DNA of 57,361 nucleotides from Clostridiales bacterium (GCA_022781715.1 JALETB010000022.1:1-57361); one strand, 5' to 3'. Counted from the first letter of the stretch, positions 1-9,383 are shown. The notes: generated from the letters alone by a model not told the origin. A program made the numbers and translations.

Positions 1-1042
1 AAGACTTGACGAGAACGGCTACACCGAAGCAACGATAACCAGACAGGATAACGGGCTCAGAGTAGAGATTCCGTCCATCGACAATCCGGACGACGTTATG
101 CAACTCATCGGCGATCAGGGCGAACTTCAGTTCAGAGATTCTAAGGGTAACGTCAAAGTAAGAGGCGAACACGTATCGGACGCGAGATCGGGTTACGATA
201 AGAATGGCGATCCCACCGTCTATCTCGAATTTACGACGGACGGCGCGAAACTTTTCGCAAGCGCGACCAAAGCGATCGCCGCAAAAGAGGACGGAGTGGA
301 CAACAAACTCTCCATTTATCTCGGCGACAGGCTTATTTCCTCGCCCACCGTTTCCGAAGAAATAGCAAACGGACAGGCTACTATAACCGGTATCGATTCC
401 ATCGACACCGCAAAGACGATAGCGTCGGTAATCAAGAGCGGCTCGCTCGAAATCGCTTTCGAAATAAGCGAATCGAGGGCTATAACCGCAACGCTCGGAG
501 ATAACGTTCTCGACGGAGCGATGCTTGCCGCAGCAATCGGTCTTGTGGTTGTTTTCATATTGATGATCACGTTTTACAAAGGAATGGGCGTTGCTTCTTC
601 GCTCGCCCTTATGATTTACGTAATTCTTTACGTCGCCATTCTTGCGATTTTCCCGGGCGTACAACTTACGTTCCCCGGCATCGCGGGTATCATTCTTTCG
701 ATAGGTATGGCGGTTGACGCCAACGTAGTTATTTTCGAAAGAATCAAGGACGAATACGGCAACGGTAAGAGAGTTAAAGCTGCTGTAGACGCAGGTTTCA
801 AGAGAGCGGTCATCACCGTCCTCGATTCCAACGTCACGATAATCATCGCGTCCATCGTTCTCTGGATTTTCTGTTCGGGTTCGATAAAAGGTTTCGCGAT
901 AACGCTTTTCCTCGGCGTAATCGTTTCGCTCTTCACGGCGATTTTCGTCACGAGATGGCTTATCAATGTCATGAAGCCGTTCGGCGGAACGGAAGATGAA
1001 GGCGTTGCAAAACTCTTCAATCTTAAAAGGAGGGATGCATAA
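1..1042 (+). CDS. secD: SecD, protein translocase subunit (5' partial)
   Basis: The reading frame is already open at base 2 (RLDENGYTEATITRQ) and continues upstream of the window, so the listed ATG at 98 is internal. About 346 residues remain, covering the end of the periplasmic P1 region and the C-terminal membrane domain. SecD works with SecF and uses the proton motive force to help the SecYEG channel release exported proteins on the outer face of the membrane. Visible hallmarks are the P1 stretch with LSIYLGDRLISSPTV and the RND-type transmembrane block with GIAGIILSIGMAVDANVVIFERIKDE. The stop codon shares a base with the secF start (TAATG), which indicates one operon and translational coupling. 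Identification is very secure; only the N-terminus is missing because of the window edge. Confidence 0.96.
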   Translation, partial: RLDENGYTEATITRQDNGLRVEIPSIDNPDDVMQLIGDQGELQFRDSKGNVKVRGEHVSDARSGYDKNGDPTVYLEFTTDGAKLFASATKAIAAKEDGVDNKLSIYLGDRLISSPTVSEEIANGQATITGIDSIDTAKTIASVIKSGSLEIAFEISESRAITATLGDNVLDGAMLAAAIGLVVVFILMITFYKGMGVASSLALMIYVILYVAILAIFPGVQLTFPGIAGIILSIGMAVDANVVIFERIKDEYGNGKRVKAAVDAGFKRAVITVLDSNVTIIIASIVLWIFCSGSIKGFAITLFLGVIVSLFTAIFVTRWLINVMKPFGGTEDEGVAKLFNLKRRDA

Positions 1043-2157
1043 TGGCTTCTTTGAGAAACAAAAACGTTAAAATCGTTGAAAAATTCGTTATTTTTCTTTG
1101 CGTAAGCATTCTCGTCATCGCTGCAGGCGTTGCGATGATATTCATAAAAGGAATGAACCTCGGCGTGGAATTCAAAGGCGGTATGACCTTTGAAGTTTCC
1201 GTTGAAGACGAAGTTGCTGCGACCAACCTTTCGGGCGCAAAAGAAGACGATTTCAAGTCCGACTTAAACGCATGGCTTGCTTCCGGAAACGTCAAACTCG
1301 GCGCGGACGCTTACACGTTCAATCCCGCGGCAAATGTTCAGAAAGCCGGCGCGGACACTTACGAATTCAGAGTTGACAGAGATGCAAAAAAGAACGGCGC
1401 CGATTATGTTCTTGACAGCAAGAGCGAGAATTTCACCGAAATCTTTGCGAAAGAATCGGGCGAAATGAGCGTTGCCGTTAAAGATTACGTTATCGATTGG
1501 TTCAAAACCAACATGAGCATAGAACTCGAAACGGACGACGTTTCGGTCAGAACTCACACGATCGGCAACGAAGTTATGCAGTCGATTATCAAAAACGCGG
1601 CTATCGCGGTTGCGGTTGCCGTTGCGGCTATCCTTGTTTATATCGCTATAAGGTTCACCTGGGTATCCGGTCTTGCGGCTATTCTCGCACTCGTTCACGA
1701 CGTACTCGTCATGACCGCGCTCACCGCGATTTTCCAGATTCCGGTCAACTCAACCTATATCGCGGCAATCATCACGATAATCGGTTATTCGATCAACGCG
1801 ACGATCGTTATTTTCGATCGCGTCAGAGAACTTGAAAAGACCCCGTCATATGCTGTTCTTTCCGATGCGGAGATCGCTAACAAAGCAATCGTGAACACGC
1901 TTTGGAGATCGATTCTCACCACCGTCACGACTTTGGTTATGATCATTTCGCTCGCGATTGTCGGAAACTCGACCATACGTGAATTTGCGTTCCCGATTAT
2001 TTTCGGACTTCTCGCAGGTGCGTACTCGTCGATACTTCTTTCGGCTCCGATCTGGGTATATTTGAGAAAGTTGTTCAGAATGTCCGGCAAAAGACCGACC
2101 CTGAAAACAAAAGCGGCAAAGACCGAAACCGTAGAAGCGGCAGAGGCTCAGGCTTAA
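1042..2157 (+). CDS. secF: SecF, protein translocase subunit
   Basis: 371 residues, partner of SecD in the SecDF export motor. An N-terminal transmembrane helix is followed by the SecF signature region (GMNLGVEFKGG), a periplasmic loop that is longer than usual and rich in Asp, Lys and Ala (about residues 50-150), and five C-terminal transmembrane helices. The second RND motif is IITIIGYSINATIVIFDRVRE. The start ATG overlaps the secD stop and has a strong Shine-Dalgarno AAAAGGAGGG about 8 bases upstream. A strong terminator follows the stop, so secDF is probably the end of its transcription unit. Separate SecD and SecF proteins rather than a fusion are common in Clostridia. Confidence 0.96.
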   Translation: MASLRNKNVKIVEKFVIFLCVSILVIAAGVAMIFIKGMNLGVEFKGGMTFEVSVEDEVAATNLSGAKEDDFKSDLNAWLASGNVKLGADAYTFNPAANVQKAGADTYEFRVDRDAKKNGADYVLDSKSENFTEIFAKESGEMSVAVKDYVIDWFKTNMSIELETDDVSVRTHTIGNEVMQSIIKNAAIAVAVAVAAILVYIAIRFTWVSGLAAILALVHDVLVMTALTAIFQIPVNSTYIAAIITIIGYSINATIVIFDRVRELEKTPSYAVLSDAEIANKAIVNTLWRSILTTVTTLVMIISLAIVGNSTIREFAFPIIFGLLAGAYSSILLSAPIWVYLRKLFRMSGKRPTLKTKAAKTETVEAAEAQA

Positions 2158-2171
2158 TAAAAAAACATTTT

Positions 2172-2199
2172 CGGGCGGATTTGTTATCCGCCCGTTTTT
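2172..2199 (+). terminator. Intrinsic terminator after secF
   Basis: Perfect 9-bp stem CGGGCGGAT / ATCCGCCCG with a 5-base loop followed by TTTTT. It lies 14 bases after the secF stop and separates secDF from recJ. Confidence 0.9.
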
Positions 2200-2250
2200 G
2201 CATTTAATGAAAAGGAATACGGAACGATAATAACGGAAAGATAAAACGGA

Positions 2251-4530
2251 ATGATAATTACTAAAACACCGCCGTCAGGCTCAGAAAACTTAATAAAAGA
2301 AATATCCGGACGATGCGGCGTTTCAACGGCTTTTGCAAAACTTTTGGTCACGCGTGGAATAAAATCCGCCGAAGAAGCCGAAAAATTTATCAGACCGGAC
2401 AAAAAATATCTCCACGATCCTTATCTTTTCGGCGGAATGAAAGCCGCAACTGAGCGCATAAAAGCCGCAAAGGAAAACGGCGAAACCGTAGTTATTTATG
2501 GCGATTACGACGCAGACGGAATAACCGCCACGGCGATTATGTACAGGGGGCTGAAAGTTTTCGGGATAGACGCATACGCAGTTGTTCCGGAAAGGGAGAA
2601 CGGCTACGGACTTACGGAAGGCGTGCTTGAAAGAGTACTCGAAGAATATTGCCCGGATCTTATCATAACGGTCGACTGCGGAATTTCGTCTTATGCGGAG
2701 ATAGAGGAGTTGAAAGACCTCGGCGTGGACGTAATCGTGACAGACCACCACGAAATTCCCGAGCAAATTCCCGATTGCACGGTCGTAAACTGCAAACTCG
2801 GCGACGGATATCCGTTCGACGGACTGTGCGGCGCGGGCGTTGCGTATAAGGTTATCAGCGCGCTTGTCGGCGAGGAGGCGGATAACTTTCTCGATCTCGT
2901 TGCCGTTGCTACGATTGCCGACAGCATGCCGCTCACGGACGAGAACAGAATTCTCGTGAGCGAAGGTTTAAAACTGATAAAAAGCGGCAGATGCTCGAAA
3001 GTTATCAGAGCGATATGCGAGTCGGGCGGGGCAAAAGAATTGGTTGCTTCCTCGCTTGCTTACACGGTCGCGCCGAGGGTGAACGCCGCCGGCAGAATGG
3101 GCGACGCGTATTCCGCGCTTGTCGCGTTCACTTCGGAGGATAATTTCGAGATTAAGATTCTCGCCGACAAACTCAACTCGTATAACGCGGCGCGGCAGAC
3201 GGAATGCGACGTTTTATATAAAGCCGCTAAGGAAAAACTCAGAACAAAATCGCCGCTGTCGCGGATTATCGTTCTCTATGACAAAGGTTGGAAATCGGGA
3301 ATTATAGGCATTGTCGCGGCGAAATTGATGGAAGAATACTCGAAGCCGGTCATACTTTTTTCCGAAAAAGACGGCGTTTTGCACGGCAGCGCACGCTCGC
3401 TCGGCGACATTAACATTTTCAAGTCTCTCACGGCGGTTCAGGACGTTCTTGAAGCGTTCGGCGGACACGCTCAGGCGGCAGGCGTTACGATAAAAAAGGA
3501 AAACATCGGCGTTTTCGAGGAGAAAATCAACGAATACATAGCGAAAACTTACGACGCGACAGCCTTTGCCAAGGATATCGAGGTGGACGGATTCATCACC
3601 GGTAAGTTCAAGGCGGAACTCGCCCGCGAACTCGAACTTTTTGAGCCTTGCGGGGTGGACAACCGTAGACCTGTTTTCGCTTTAAACGTTACGGAAGCGA
3701 ACGCCTCGCCGCTCAAATACGGCTCGCCGCACGTTTCGTTTTCCACGCCTTATATCGACCTTTTGTATTTCAACGGCTACGATTCGCTCGCGCTTTTGAA
3801 TTCCGCGAATGAAAAAACGGTCGTTTTCGAGCCGAGATTGTCCACTTTTAACGACAGAGAATCTCTCAAAGGCATTGTAAAATCCGTTTCGGCAGTTATC
3901 GGCGACGGTGAGGACGTTAAATTTTCGCTTTACCGGAACCAACTGTCAAACGCCGACGAGTTGGAAACTTACGAAAAAATCGACACGGCGCAGGCTCAGA
4001 AATTCATAGACGAAGCGACCAAAGAGATTTACGGTACGGTTTTCGTTGTCAACAATCCGGACTCGCTGAAAAAATACAAGAGGCTCGAAACGTTCGACCG
4101 TGAGTATCTGAAAAAGACGTGCAAGGGCAATTTAAACGTCCTTTGTTACGGAATTTCAACCGTAGATTTTGACGAATACGAGCGCGTTGTTTTTCTCGAT
4201 AAACCGCTCTATATGCCGATTATCGGCATAAAAACGTATGTCAACACCGAGTTGAACGGGTTTGATGCGGAGGGGTTGAAAACGGACAGAGACGCACTCG
4301 TCGGCGCATATCTCGAACTTAAAAATATCGCCGGCGGATTTACGGACGTTAAGGAAGCCTGCGAAAAGTGCGGAGAAAAAAACGCGAAGCAACTCGCGCT
4401 CGCCGTAAAGGTATTTGAAGAATTGGGTTTGCTCGTGCAAAAAAACGGAAAATATTTGGTCGTCGGCGGAAAAAAATGCGATATTAATTCGTCGGTGATA
4501 TTAAACAGAGTAAAAGATTATATAAAGTAA
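2251..4530 (+). CDS. recJ: RecJ, single-stranded-DNA-specific 5'-3' exonuclease
   Basis: 759 residues, the usual length of Firmicutes RecJ. RecJ degrades 5'-tailed single-stranded DNA in recombinational repair and mismatch repair. The DHH phosphoesterase core carries YGDYDADGITAT (about residues 83-94), VDCGIS (141-146) and the DHH triplet in VTDHHEIP (about 164-170). The DHHA1 part has NAAGRMGDA and a glycine-rich GGHAQAAG near residue 410. An OB-fold and a C-terminal extension follow. ATG 2251 is the first in-frame start; a weak GGAAAG lies about 10 bases upstream. It is followed after 75 bases by rel, as in many Clostridia, although apt, which often sits between recJ and rel, is absent here. 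Confidence 0.95.
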   Translation: MIITKTPPSGSENLIKEISGRCGVSTAFAKLLVTRGIKSAEEAEKFIRPDKKYLHDPYLFGGMKAATERIKAAKENGETVVIYGDYDADGITATAIMYRGLKVFGIDAYAVVPERENGYGLTEGVLERVLEEYCPDLIITVDCGISSYAEIEELKDLGVDVIVTDHHEIPEQIPDCTVVNCKLGDGYPFDGLCGAGVAYKVISALVGEEADNFLDLVAVATIADSMPLTDENRILVSEGLKLIKSGRCSKVIRAICESGGAKELVASSLAYTVAPRVNAAGRMGDAYSALVAFTSEDNFEIKILADKLNSYNAARQTECDVLYKAAKEKLRTKSPLSRIIVLYDKGWKSGIIGIVAAKLMEEYSKPVILFSEKDGVLHGSARSLGDINIFKSLTAVQDVLEAFGGHAQAAGVTIKKENIGVFEEKINEYIAKTYDATAFAKDIEVDGFITGKFKAELARELELFEPCGVDNRRPVFALNVTEANASPLKYGSPHVSFSTPYIDLLYFNGYDSLALLNSANEKTVVFEPRLSTFNDRESLKGIVKSVSAVIGDGEDVKFSLYRNQLSNADELETYEKIDTAQAQKFIDEATKEIYGTVFVVNNPDSLKKYKRLETFDREYLKKTCKGNLNVLCYGISTVDFDEYERVVFLDKPLYMPIIGIKTYVNTELNGFDAEGLKTDRDALVGAYLELKNIAGGFTDVKEACEKCGEKNAKQLALAVKVFEELGLLVQKNGKYLVVGGKKCDINSSVILNRVKDYIK

Positions 4531-4605
4531 AAGCAATCGTCGTTGCGCCGCAAAAGGTTGCAATCACTCGCGACTAAGGAAAGCGACGATAAACGTCGGA
4601 AAATT

Positions 4606-6741
4606 ATGTACGAAGAAATTGTTGAAAGCATCGAAAAAGGCGGCTATTCGGCAAGCGAACGCGAAGTTCTGAAAAAAGCGTTTCTTTTTGCACAGAAAGC
4701 CCACGAAGGACAAAAACGCGCCTCGGGCGAAGAGTATTTCACTCACCCCGTGGCAGTCGCGCAGATCCTTGTCGACCTCGGAATGGATTATTACACCGTT
4801 GCCGCGGCTTTTTTGCATGACGTAATCGAAGATACGCCCGTTTCGGAAGGCGATATAAAGGAAGAATTCGGCGAAGAAATTCTGGAACTTGTCGAAGGCG
4901 TTACGAAACTCGATAAAATCGAATTCAAATCCCACGAGGAAGAGCAGGCGGAAAACTTCAAAAAGATTTTCGTCTCGATGGCCAAGGACATCAGGGTCAT
5001 CATCATCAAACTTGCGGACAGGTTGCATAATATGCGTTCGCTCAACTTCCTTTCCAAGGAACGCCAACTGAGAATGGCTCGCGAAACGCTGGATATTTAC
5101 GCACCCATCGCGGGCAGACTCGGTATCTCGCAAATCAAATGCGAACTCGAGGATCTTTGCCTTAAATATCTCGACCCCGAGGCTTACGAATATCTCGCAG
5201 TCAACATCAACAGCCAGATCAGCGAAAGGAAAGAGTTCGTCAATTTTGTCGTTAACGAAATAAAGAAAATACTGAAAGAATCGAATATCGAGGGCGAAGT
5301 GTTCGGCAGAACCAAACACTTTTACAGTATCTATAAAAAGATGAAGCGACAAAACAAGACCCTCGACCAGATTTACGACCTCACGGCGGTGAGAATAATC
5401 GTCGACACGGTTGATCAGTGCTATGAACTTTTCGGGAAAATTCACCAGGAGTGGAAGCCTATCCCGGGCAGAATAAAGGATTATATCGCCACGCCGAAAG
5501 AGAATATGTACCAGAGTCTGCACACCACGGTCGTGACGAACATAGGTAAGATTTTCGAAATTCAGATCCGAACCAAGGAAATGAACCGCACGGCTGAATA
5601 CGGTATCGCCGCGCACTGGAAATATAAGGAAAACAAGGAAAACACGGACGCGTTCGATAAACGTCTGAGTTGGATAAGAGAAGTCATGGAGTGGCAGGGC
5701 GGCCTGAATAACTCCACGGAATTCCTCGAAAGCATCAAGGGCGACCTCTATAACAACGAGGTTCTCGTGTTCACGCCTAAGGGCGAGGTCATCAGCCTTG
5801 TCAAGGATGCGACGCCTATCGATTACGCTTATAAAATTCACACCGAAGTGGGCAACAAGTGCGTCGGGGCTAAGGTCAACGGCAAAATGGTACCCTTAAA
5901 CACCACGCTTCAGGTCGGCGACGTTATCGAGATAATCACGTCGAAAATCTCCAAAGGTCCGTCGTGGGACTGGCTCAGGATAGCCAAATCCTCGGGTGCG
6001 AAAGCGAAAATTAAAGCCTTCTATAAAAAGGCGATGCAGGTCGATAACGAAAGAGTGGGCAAAACGATGCTCGAAAACGAGGCGAAAAACCGCGGTTATA
6101 ATTTCGGAGATCTGCTTAATCCGATCAGTTTTGAAAGGCTCAGTCAGAAACTCTCCGTTTCGACGCCCGAGGAAATGTGCGCGGCGGTCGGCTGCGGCGC
6201 GATAACCATAAACAGCGTTCTTTTAAAACTTATCGATTTCCACAAAAAGGAAACACCCATTCCCGACAAAATTGCGGACAGTAAGGTCAAACGCAGTTCC
6301 GAAAACGTCGGCGGCGTAAAAATCAAGGGCATGAGCGGACTCCTGGTTCGCTTTGCCGGTTGCTGTAACCCGGTTCCCGGCGACGATATAGTCGGTTTTG
6401 TTTCTCGCGGGAGGGGCGTAACCGTTCACAGGCGCGATTGCCCGAATATGAAAAACGAAGACCCGGGCAGGCTTTTAGAGGCGGAATGGGTAGGCGATCA
6501 GGGTTCGTACAGCGTTTCAATAAGGGTTATCGGCGGCGAGGACGCGCCTATTCTCGTGTGTGTTTCAAACGCGTGTACCGAACTTGGGCTGATGATAGTT
6601 TCCGTTAACGGAAGAATCGACGCGAAGAACCATCAGTCTATCGTCGAGTTCACGATAAAACTCGGCAAGAAAAGCGATCTCGATTTGCTTATCAACAAAG
6701 TCGAGCAGAACAGTTGCATAACGGAAATATTCAGAATATGA
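4606..6741 (+). CDS. rel: Bifunctional (p)ppGpp synthetase/hydrolase (Rel)
   Basis: 711 residues from ATG 4606. The track start at 4543 is a TTG giving a poorly conserved basic leader (RRKRLQSLATKES), while MYEEIVESI matches the usual start of the family. Domains in order: HD hydrolase with THPVAVA and FLHDVIEDT (His-Asp at 71-72); RelA/SpoT synthetase with GRIKDYIATPKENMYQSLHT, whose RxKD loop is the form seen in bifunctional enzymes; TGS (NEVLVFTPKGEVISL); a conserved-Cys region (RFAGCCNPVPGD); and a C-terminal ACT domain. Rel makes and removes the stringent-response alarmone in the cytoplasm in response to uncharged tRNA at the ribosome. The stop overlaps the next ATG (ATGA), implying coupling to the MBL hydrolase. 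Confidence 0.95.
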   Translation: MYEEIVESIEKGGYSASEREVLKKAFLFAQKAHEGQKRASGEEYFTHPVAVAQILVDLGMDYYTVAAAFLHDVIEDTPVSEGDIKEEFGEEILELVEGVTKLDKIEFKSHEEEQAENFKKIFVSMAKDIRVIIIKLADRLHNMRSLNFLSKERQLRMARETLDIYAPIAGRLGISQIKCELEDLCLKYLDPEAYEYLAVNINSQISERKEFVNFVVNEIKKILKESNIEGEVFGRTKHFYSIYKKMKRQNKTLDQIYDLTAVRIIVDTVDQCYELFGKIHQEWKPIPGRIKDYIATPKENMYQSLHTTVVTNIGKIFEIQIRTKEMNRTAEYGIAAHWKYKENKENTDAFDKRLSWIREVMEWQGGLNNSTEFLESIKGDLYNNEVLVFTPKGEVISLVKDATPIDYAYKIHTEVGNKCVGAKVNGKMVPLNTTLQVGDVIEIITSKISKGPSWDWLRIAKSSGAKAKIKAFYKKAMQVDNERVGKTMLENEAKNRGYNFGDLLNPISFERLSQKLSVSTPEEMCAAVGCGAITINSVLLKLIDFHKKETPIPDKIADSKVKRSSENVGGVKIKGMSGLLVRFAGCCNPVPGDDIVGFVSRGRGVTVHRRDCPNMKNEDPGRLLEAEWVGDQGSYSVSIRVIGGEDAPILVCVSNACTELGLMIVSVNGRIDAKNHQSIVEFTIKLGKKSDLDLLINKVEQNSCITEIFRI

Positions 6742-7361
6742 TAAAAATTATTAAAAAGCCCGTCGCTCCGATCGACGCGAACTCGTATACGGTGATCGAT
6801 ACCGAAACTAAAAAGTGCCTGTTAATCGACTTCGGTGCGGACTTTTCACGTTTAATGAGGTCTTGCGACGACCTTGGATTGGTTGTTTGCGGCGCAATTT
6901 TAACGCACGGGCATTTCGACCATGCGATGAGCGGATACCTCGCAAAGGAGAGGGGAGTGAAGGTTTACGTTCCCGAGGGGGACGAAAAAATGCTTTACAC
7001 CGACGACAATCTCGCCAAAAAATTCGGCGTGAGCGCGCCGTTTTATCACGCGGACGAGGTGTTGAAAGAGGGCGAGACGGAAATCGGCGGGATAAAAATC
7101 AACGTCATTTCCACGCCCGGTCATACGAAAGGGTCGAGTTGTTTTCTTATCGACGGAAAACTTTTCACCGGCGACACGCTTTTTTACGGCTCTTACGGCA
7201 ACACGTCTTTTCCGGGCGGGAGTTTTGCCGAAATCAAGGATTCGATAACGAATAAACTCTTTAAACTTGACGGCGATTATGAGGTTTTTCCCGGTCACGG
7301 CGAAAACACTTATCTCGATTACGAAAGGAAATATAATTACATAAACGATGATAACTACTGA
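6738..7361 (+). CDS. MBL-fold hydrolase, glyoxalase-II-like
   Basis: 207 residues from ATG 6738, which overlaps the rel stop by four bases (ATGA); the TTG at 6714 in the track lies inside rel and is unnecessary. The metallo-beta-lactamase zinc motif THGHFDH is at residues 56-62, followed by STPGHTKGSSCF, FTGDTLF and FPGHGENT, which supply the remaining metal ligands. The protein has the compact form found next to rel and hemZ in many Firmicutes (YqgX-type), where a thioester hydrolase (hydroxyacylglutathione-hydrolase-like) activity is presumed. The real substrate is not evident from the sequence. It overlaps hemZ by 14 bases, so rel, this gene and hemZ are probably translated from one message. 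Confidence 0.88.
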   Translation: MIKIIKKPVAPIDANSYTVIDTETKKCLLIDFGADFSRLMRSCDDLGLVVCGAILTHGHFDHAMSGYLAKERGVKVYVPEGDEKMLYTDDNLAKKFGVSAPFYHADEVLKEGETEIGGIKINVISTPGHTKGSSCFLIDGKLFTGDTLFYGSYGNTSFPGGSFAEIKDSITNKLFKLDGDYEVFPGHGENTYLDYERKYNYINDDNY

Positions 7362-8715
7362 TATCCCCTGGCTAGAGGCCGAACTGCTCGAAGAGAGTAA
7401 ATTCTTTTCTTCGGTGACCGACAAAACGATAATTACTCATTCGTCGAGAGAAGAAAACGGTTTTTTTCTTAACGAAATAACCGTGAACGGTAAGGCTTAC
7501 GGCTATGCCGACCGCCACGAATATAACGGCGAACTCGAACATAAGCGTTATTTGAGGCGTTACGCAAAACTCGCGTTGTTTCTTGCGCTCACTGATTTTA
7601 CGGGCGAAAAATCGGAGTGGGGCGCGCTTACCGGCATAAGACCCGTCAAGTTCGCTTATTCCGAGGGCGAAAACTGGCGCGAAATCATGAGCGAAGAAAT
7701 GCGTGTTTCGCCCGAAAAACTCGATATGGTCGGACGGATAATCGAGGCGCAGAAAGGGATATATTCAAAGGAAAACGGCAACGCAGATTTTTTTGTCGGC
7801 ATACCCTTTTGTCCGTCGCGCTGCGCGTATTGTTCGTTCGTTTCAAACGAAATCGGCAAGGAAAAGCAAGTTCCGCAGTACGTCGACGCTCTCTGCCGCG
7901 AAATCGAGGCGACGAAACCGTTTTTTAAAAAATATCGTTCGTTTTATATCGGCGGAGGAACGCCCGTTTCGCTCCCGACCGACAGTCTCGAAAAAATTCT
8001 GAAAACCATCGGCAAGCCCGGTACGGAATATACCGTCGAGGCGGGCAGACCCGATTGCATTAACGACGAAACGCTCGCGCTGCTCAAAGAATACGGCGTT
8101 ACCAGAATCTGCGTGAATCCGCAGAGTTTCAACGATAAAACGCTTGTCGAAATCGGCAGAAAGCACACCGCAAAAGATATTTTCGATAAGTATGCTTTGG
8201 CGAAAAAATACGGTTTCGATATAAATATGGATCTGATCGCAGGGCTTCCCGGCGAGTCGCTCGGCGATTTTAAATACAGCATAGACGCCGCCGCAGAACT
8301 TTCGCCGGAGAACGTAACGGTGCATACTTTGTCGCTCAAAAAGGGGAGCATTCTGAAAGAAAAAGTCGAAAGACTCGCTCCGGGCGAAATAAAGAATATG
8401 ATCGATTACTCGGCCTATAAGTTGATTAACGAGGGTTTTTCGCCTTATTATATGTATCGTCAGAAGTATATGGCGGGCAATTTGGAGAATACCGGTTACG
8501 CAAAGCCCGGCAAGGCGTGCGTTTATAATATCGACGTTATGGAGGAGATCGCTTCTAACCCCGCATGCGGCGCAAACGCCGTATCCAAAAGACTTTACGC
8601 CGACGAGGACAGAATAGAGAGATACGGCGCGCCGAAGGATATAAAAACCTATATCGAAAAAAACGACAGAATCATTGCCGATAAAACGGCTTTTTTCGAC
8701 GGTTGCAACCGCTGA
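7348..8715 (+). CDS. hemZ: Coproporphyrinogen dehydrogenase HemZ (radical SAM)
   Basis: 455 residues. The radical-SAM cluster motif CPSRCAYC (Cys 155, 159, 162) is preceded by about 150 residues of the N-terminal domain typical of HemZ, including the conserved ALTGIRPVK. The glycine-rich SAM region FYIGGGTPVSL and the TVEAGRPDCI and INMDLIAGLPGE motifs follow, then a C-terminal YYMYRQKYMAGNLENTGYA typical of this family. HemZ and relatives are annotated as oxygen-independent coproporphyrinogen III oxidases. No other haem genes are in the window, and some HemN-like proteins have other roles, so the pathway role is less sure than the family. The ATG overlaps the preceding hydrolase gene. Confidence 0.88.
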   Translation: MITTDIPWLEAELLEESKFFSSVTDKTIITHSSREENGFFLNEITVNGKAYGYADRHEYNGELEHKRYLRRYAKLALFLALTDFTGEKSEWGALTGIRPVKFAYSEGENWREIMSEEMRVSPEKLDMVGRIIEAQKGIYSKENGNADFFVGIPFCPSRCAYCSFVSNEIGKEKQVPQYVDALCREIEATKPFFKKYRSFYIGGGTPVSLPTDSLEKILKTIGKPGTEYTVEAGRPDCINDETLALLKEYGVTRICVNPQSFNDKTLVEIGRKHTAKDIFDKYALAKKYGFDINMDLIAGLPGESLGDFKYSIDAAAELSPENVTVHTLSLKKGSILKEKVERLAPGEIKNMIDYSAYKLINEGFSPYYMYRQKYMAGNLENTGYAKPGKACVYNIDVMEEIASNPACGANAVSKRLYADEDRIERYGAPKDIKTYIEKNDRIIADKTAFFDGCNR

Positions 8716-8837
8716 CTCCTTGCGGCAGACTAAAAAGAAGCACTCAACACTAAAAACCAAGCCCTAAAACCGTGCGGCAGACAAAAGCATAACCTATAAA
8801 ATAATCATAATAAAATCGAGCAACCGCGTTAAAACGA

Positions 8838-8866
8838 TTGCTTTTTTTTATTATATATGGTAATAT
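8838..8866 (+). promoter_or_regulatory. Promoter of rpsO
   Basis: TTGCTT (8838-8843), 17-base spacer, TAATAT (8861-8866). It lies 88 bases upstream of the rpsO start, leaving a leader of about 80 bases. The 120 bases before it (8716-8837) are A-rich and show no gene. Confidence 0.65.
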
Positions 8867-8871
8867 ACTTG

Positions 8872-8954
8872 CAGATGCTCGTTGCGCAGTACGGCGAATA
8901 CTCGACGCCGCGCTTCGCTCTGAAGCGAAATTTCCATTCAGGAGGATAAACAAC
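8872..8954 (+). promoter_or_regulatory. rpsO mRNA leader with hairpin, candidate S15 autoregulatory site
   Basis: The leader contains a 6-bp hairpin TTCGCT-CTGA-AGCGAA (8914-8929) just before the Shine-Dalgarno AGGAGGA (8940-8946). S15 represses its own mRNA in several bacteria by binding structured leaders of this size. Here that role is inferred from position only. Confidence 0.35.
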
Positions 8955-9218
8955 ATGGAAAAAGAAAGAAAATCAGAAATCATCAACACTTACAAAAGAC
9001 ACGACGGAGACACCGGTTCCGCTGAAGTTCAGATCGCTCTTTTGACCGAGAGAATCAACCACCTCAACGAACACCTTAAACTCAACAACAACGACAAGCA
9101 TTCTCGTCGCGGACTTTTGAAAATGGTTGGTCGCAGAAAGGGTATGCTCGATTATCTTAAATCTGTCGATATCGAAAAGTACAGAGAGATCATCGCTAAA
9201 CTCGGACTCAGAAAGTAA
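8955..9218 (+). CDS. rpsO: 30S ribosomal protein S15
   Basis: 87 residues, close to the usual 88-89. The full S15 pattern is visible: [25 protein letters not shown], then [21 protein letters not shown], then [12 protein letters not shown]15 binds 16S rRNA early in assembly of the small-subunit platform. The ATG at 8955 has a strong Shine-Dalgarno (AGGAGGA, 8-base spacing). The longer frame starting at 8838 in the track begins inside the promoter -35 box and is rejected. A terminator follows immediately, and pnp comes next, the widely conserved rpsO-pnp order. Confidence 0.97.
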   Translation: MEKERKSEIINTYKRHDGDTGSAEVQIALLTERINHLNEHLKLNNNDKHSRRGLLKMVGRRKGMLDYLKSVDIEKYREIIAKLGLRK

Positions 9219-9224
9219 ACTTCG

Positions 9225-9249
9225 GGGAGTATTTCATACTCCCTTTTTT
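9225..9249 (+). terminator. Intrinsic terminator after rpsO
   Basis: Perfect 8-bp stem GGGAGTAT / ATACTCCC with a TTC loop and TTTTTT. It starts six bases after the rpsO stop. Confidence 0.92.
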
Positions 9250-9275
9250 GCTAAATACTCGTCTTAGTCATCTGT

Positions 9276-9354
9276 GCGGAAGAAAAGTCGCGGCAAAACC
9301 GTCCGTCGGGATAACCCGGCGAAACGAACGGAAAAGTTCCGCGGTTTTTTCTTT
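9276..9354 (+). ncRNA. Structured rpsO-pnp spacer ending in a T-run, candidate attenuator
   Basis: The 330-base gap between rpsO and pnp has no gene but much complementarity. GCGGAA (9276-9281) can pair with TTCCGC (9337-9342), or alternatively AAAACCG (9295-9301) with CGGTTTT (9342-9348). CGGG-ATAA-CCCG forms an inner hairpin near 9307-9318. A TTTTTT run follows at 9345-9350. Two mutually exclusive pairings before a T-run resemble an attenuator upstream of pnp. This is a by-eye fold without conservation evidence. Confidence 0.35.
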
Positions 9355-9360
9355 CGATGT

Positions 9361-9383
9361 CGGACAAGGTTCATCCTTGTCCG
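9361..9383 (+). other. Perfect 9-bp hairpin in the pnp leader
   Basis: CGGACAAGG-TTCAT-CCTTGTCCG with no T-run after it, so it is not a terminator. In enteric bacteria a leader hairpin is cut by RNase III and then used by PNPase to autoregulate. A comparable role here is only a suggestion. A further palindromic stretch, CGCTTTAAAGCG, lies near 9425-9436. Confidence 0.45.

Noticed and set aside
4564-5841. 425-aa minus-strand ORF
   Set aside because: Antisense shadow of rel.
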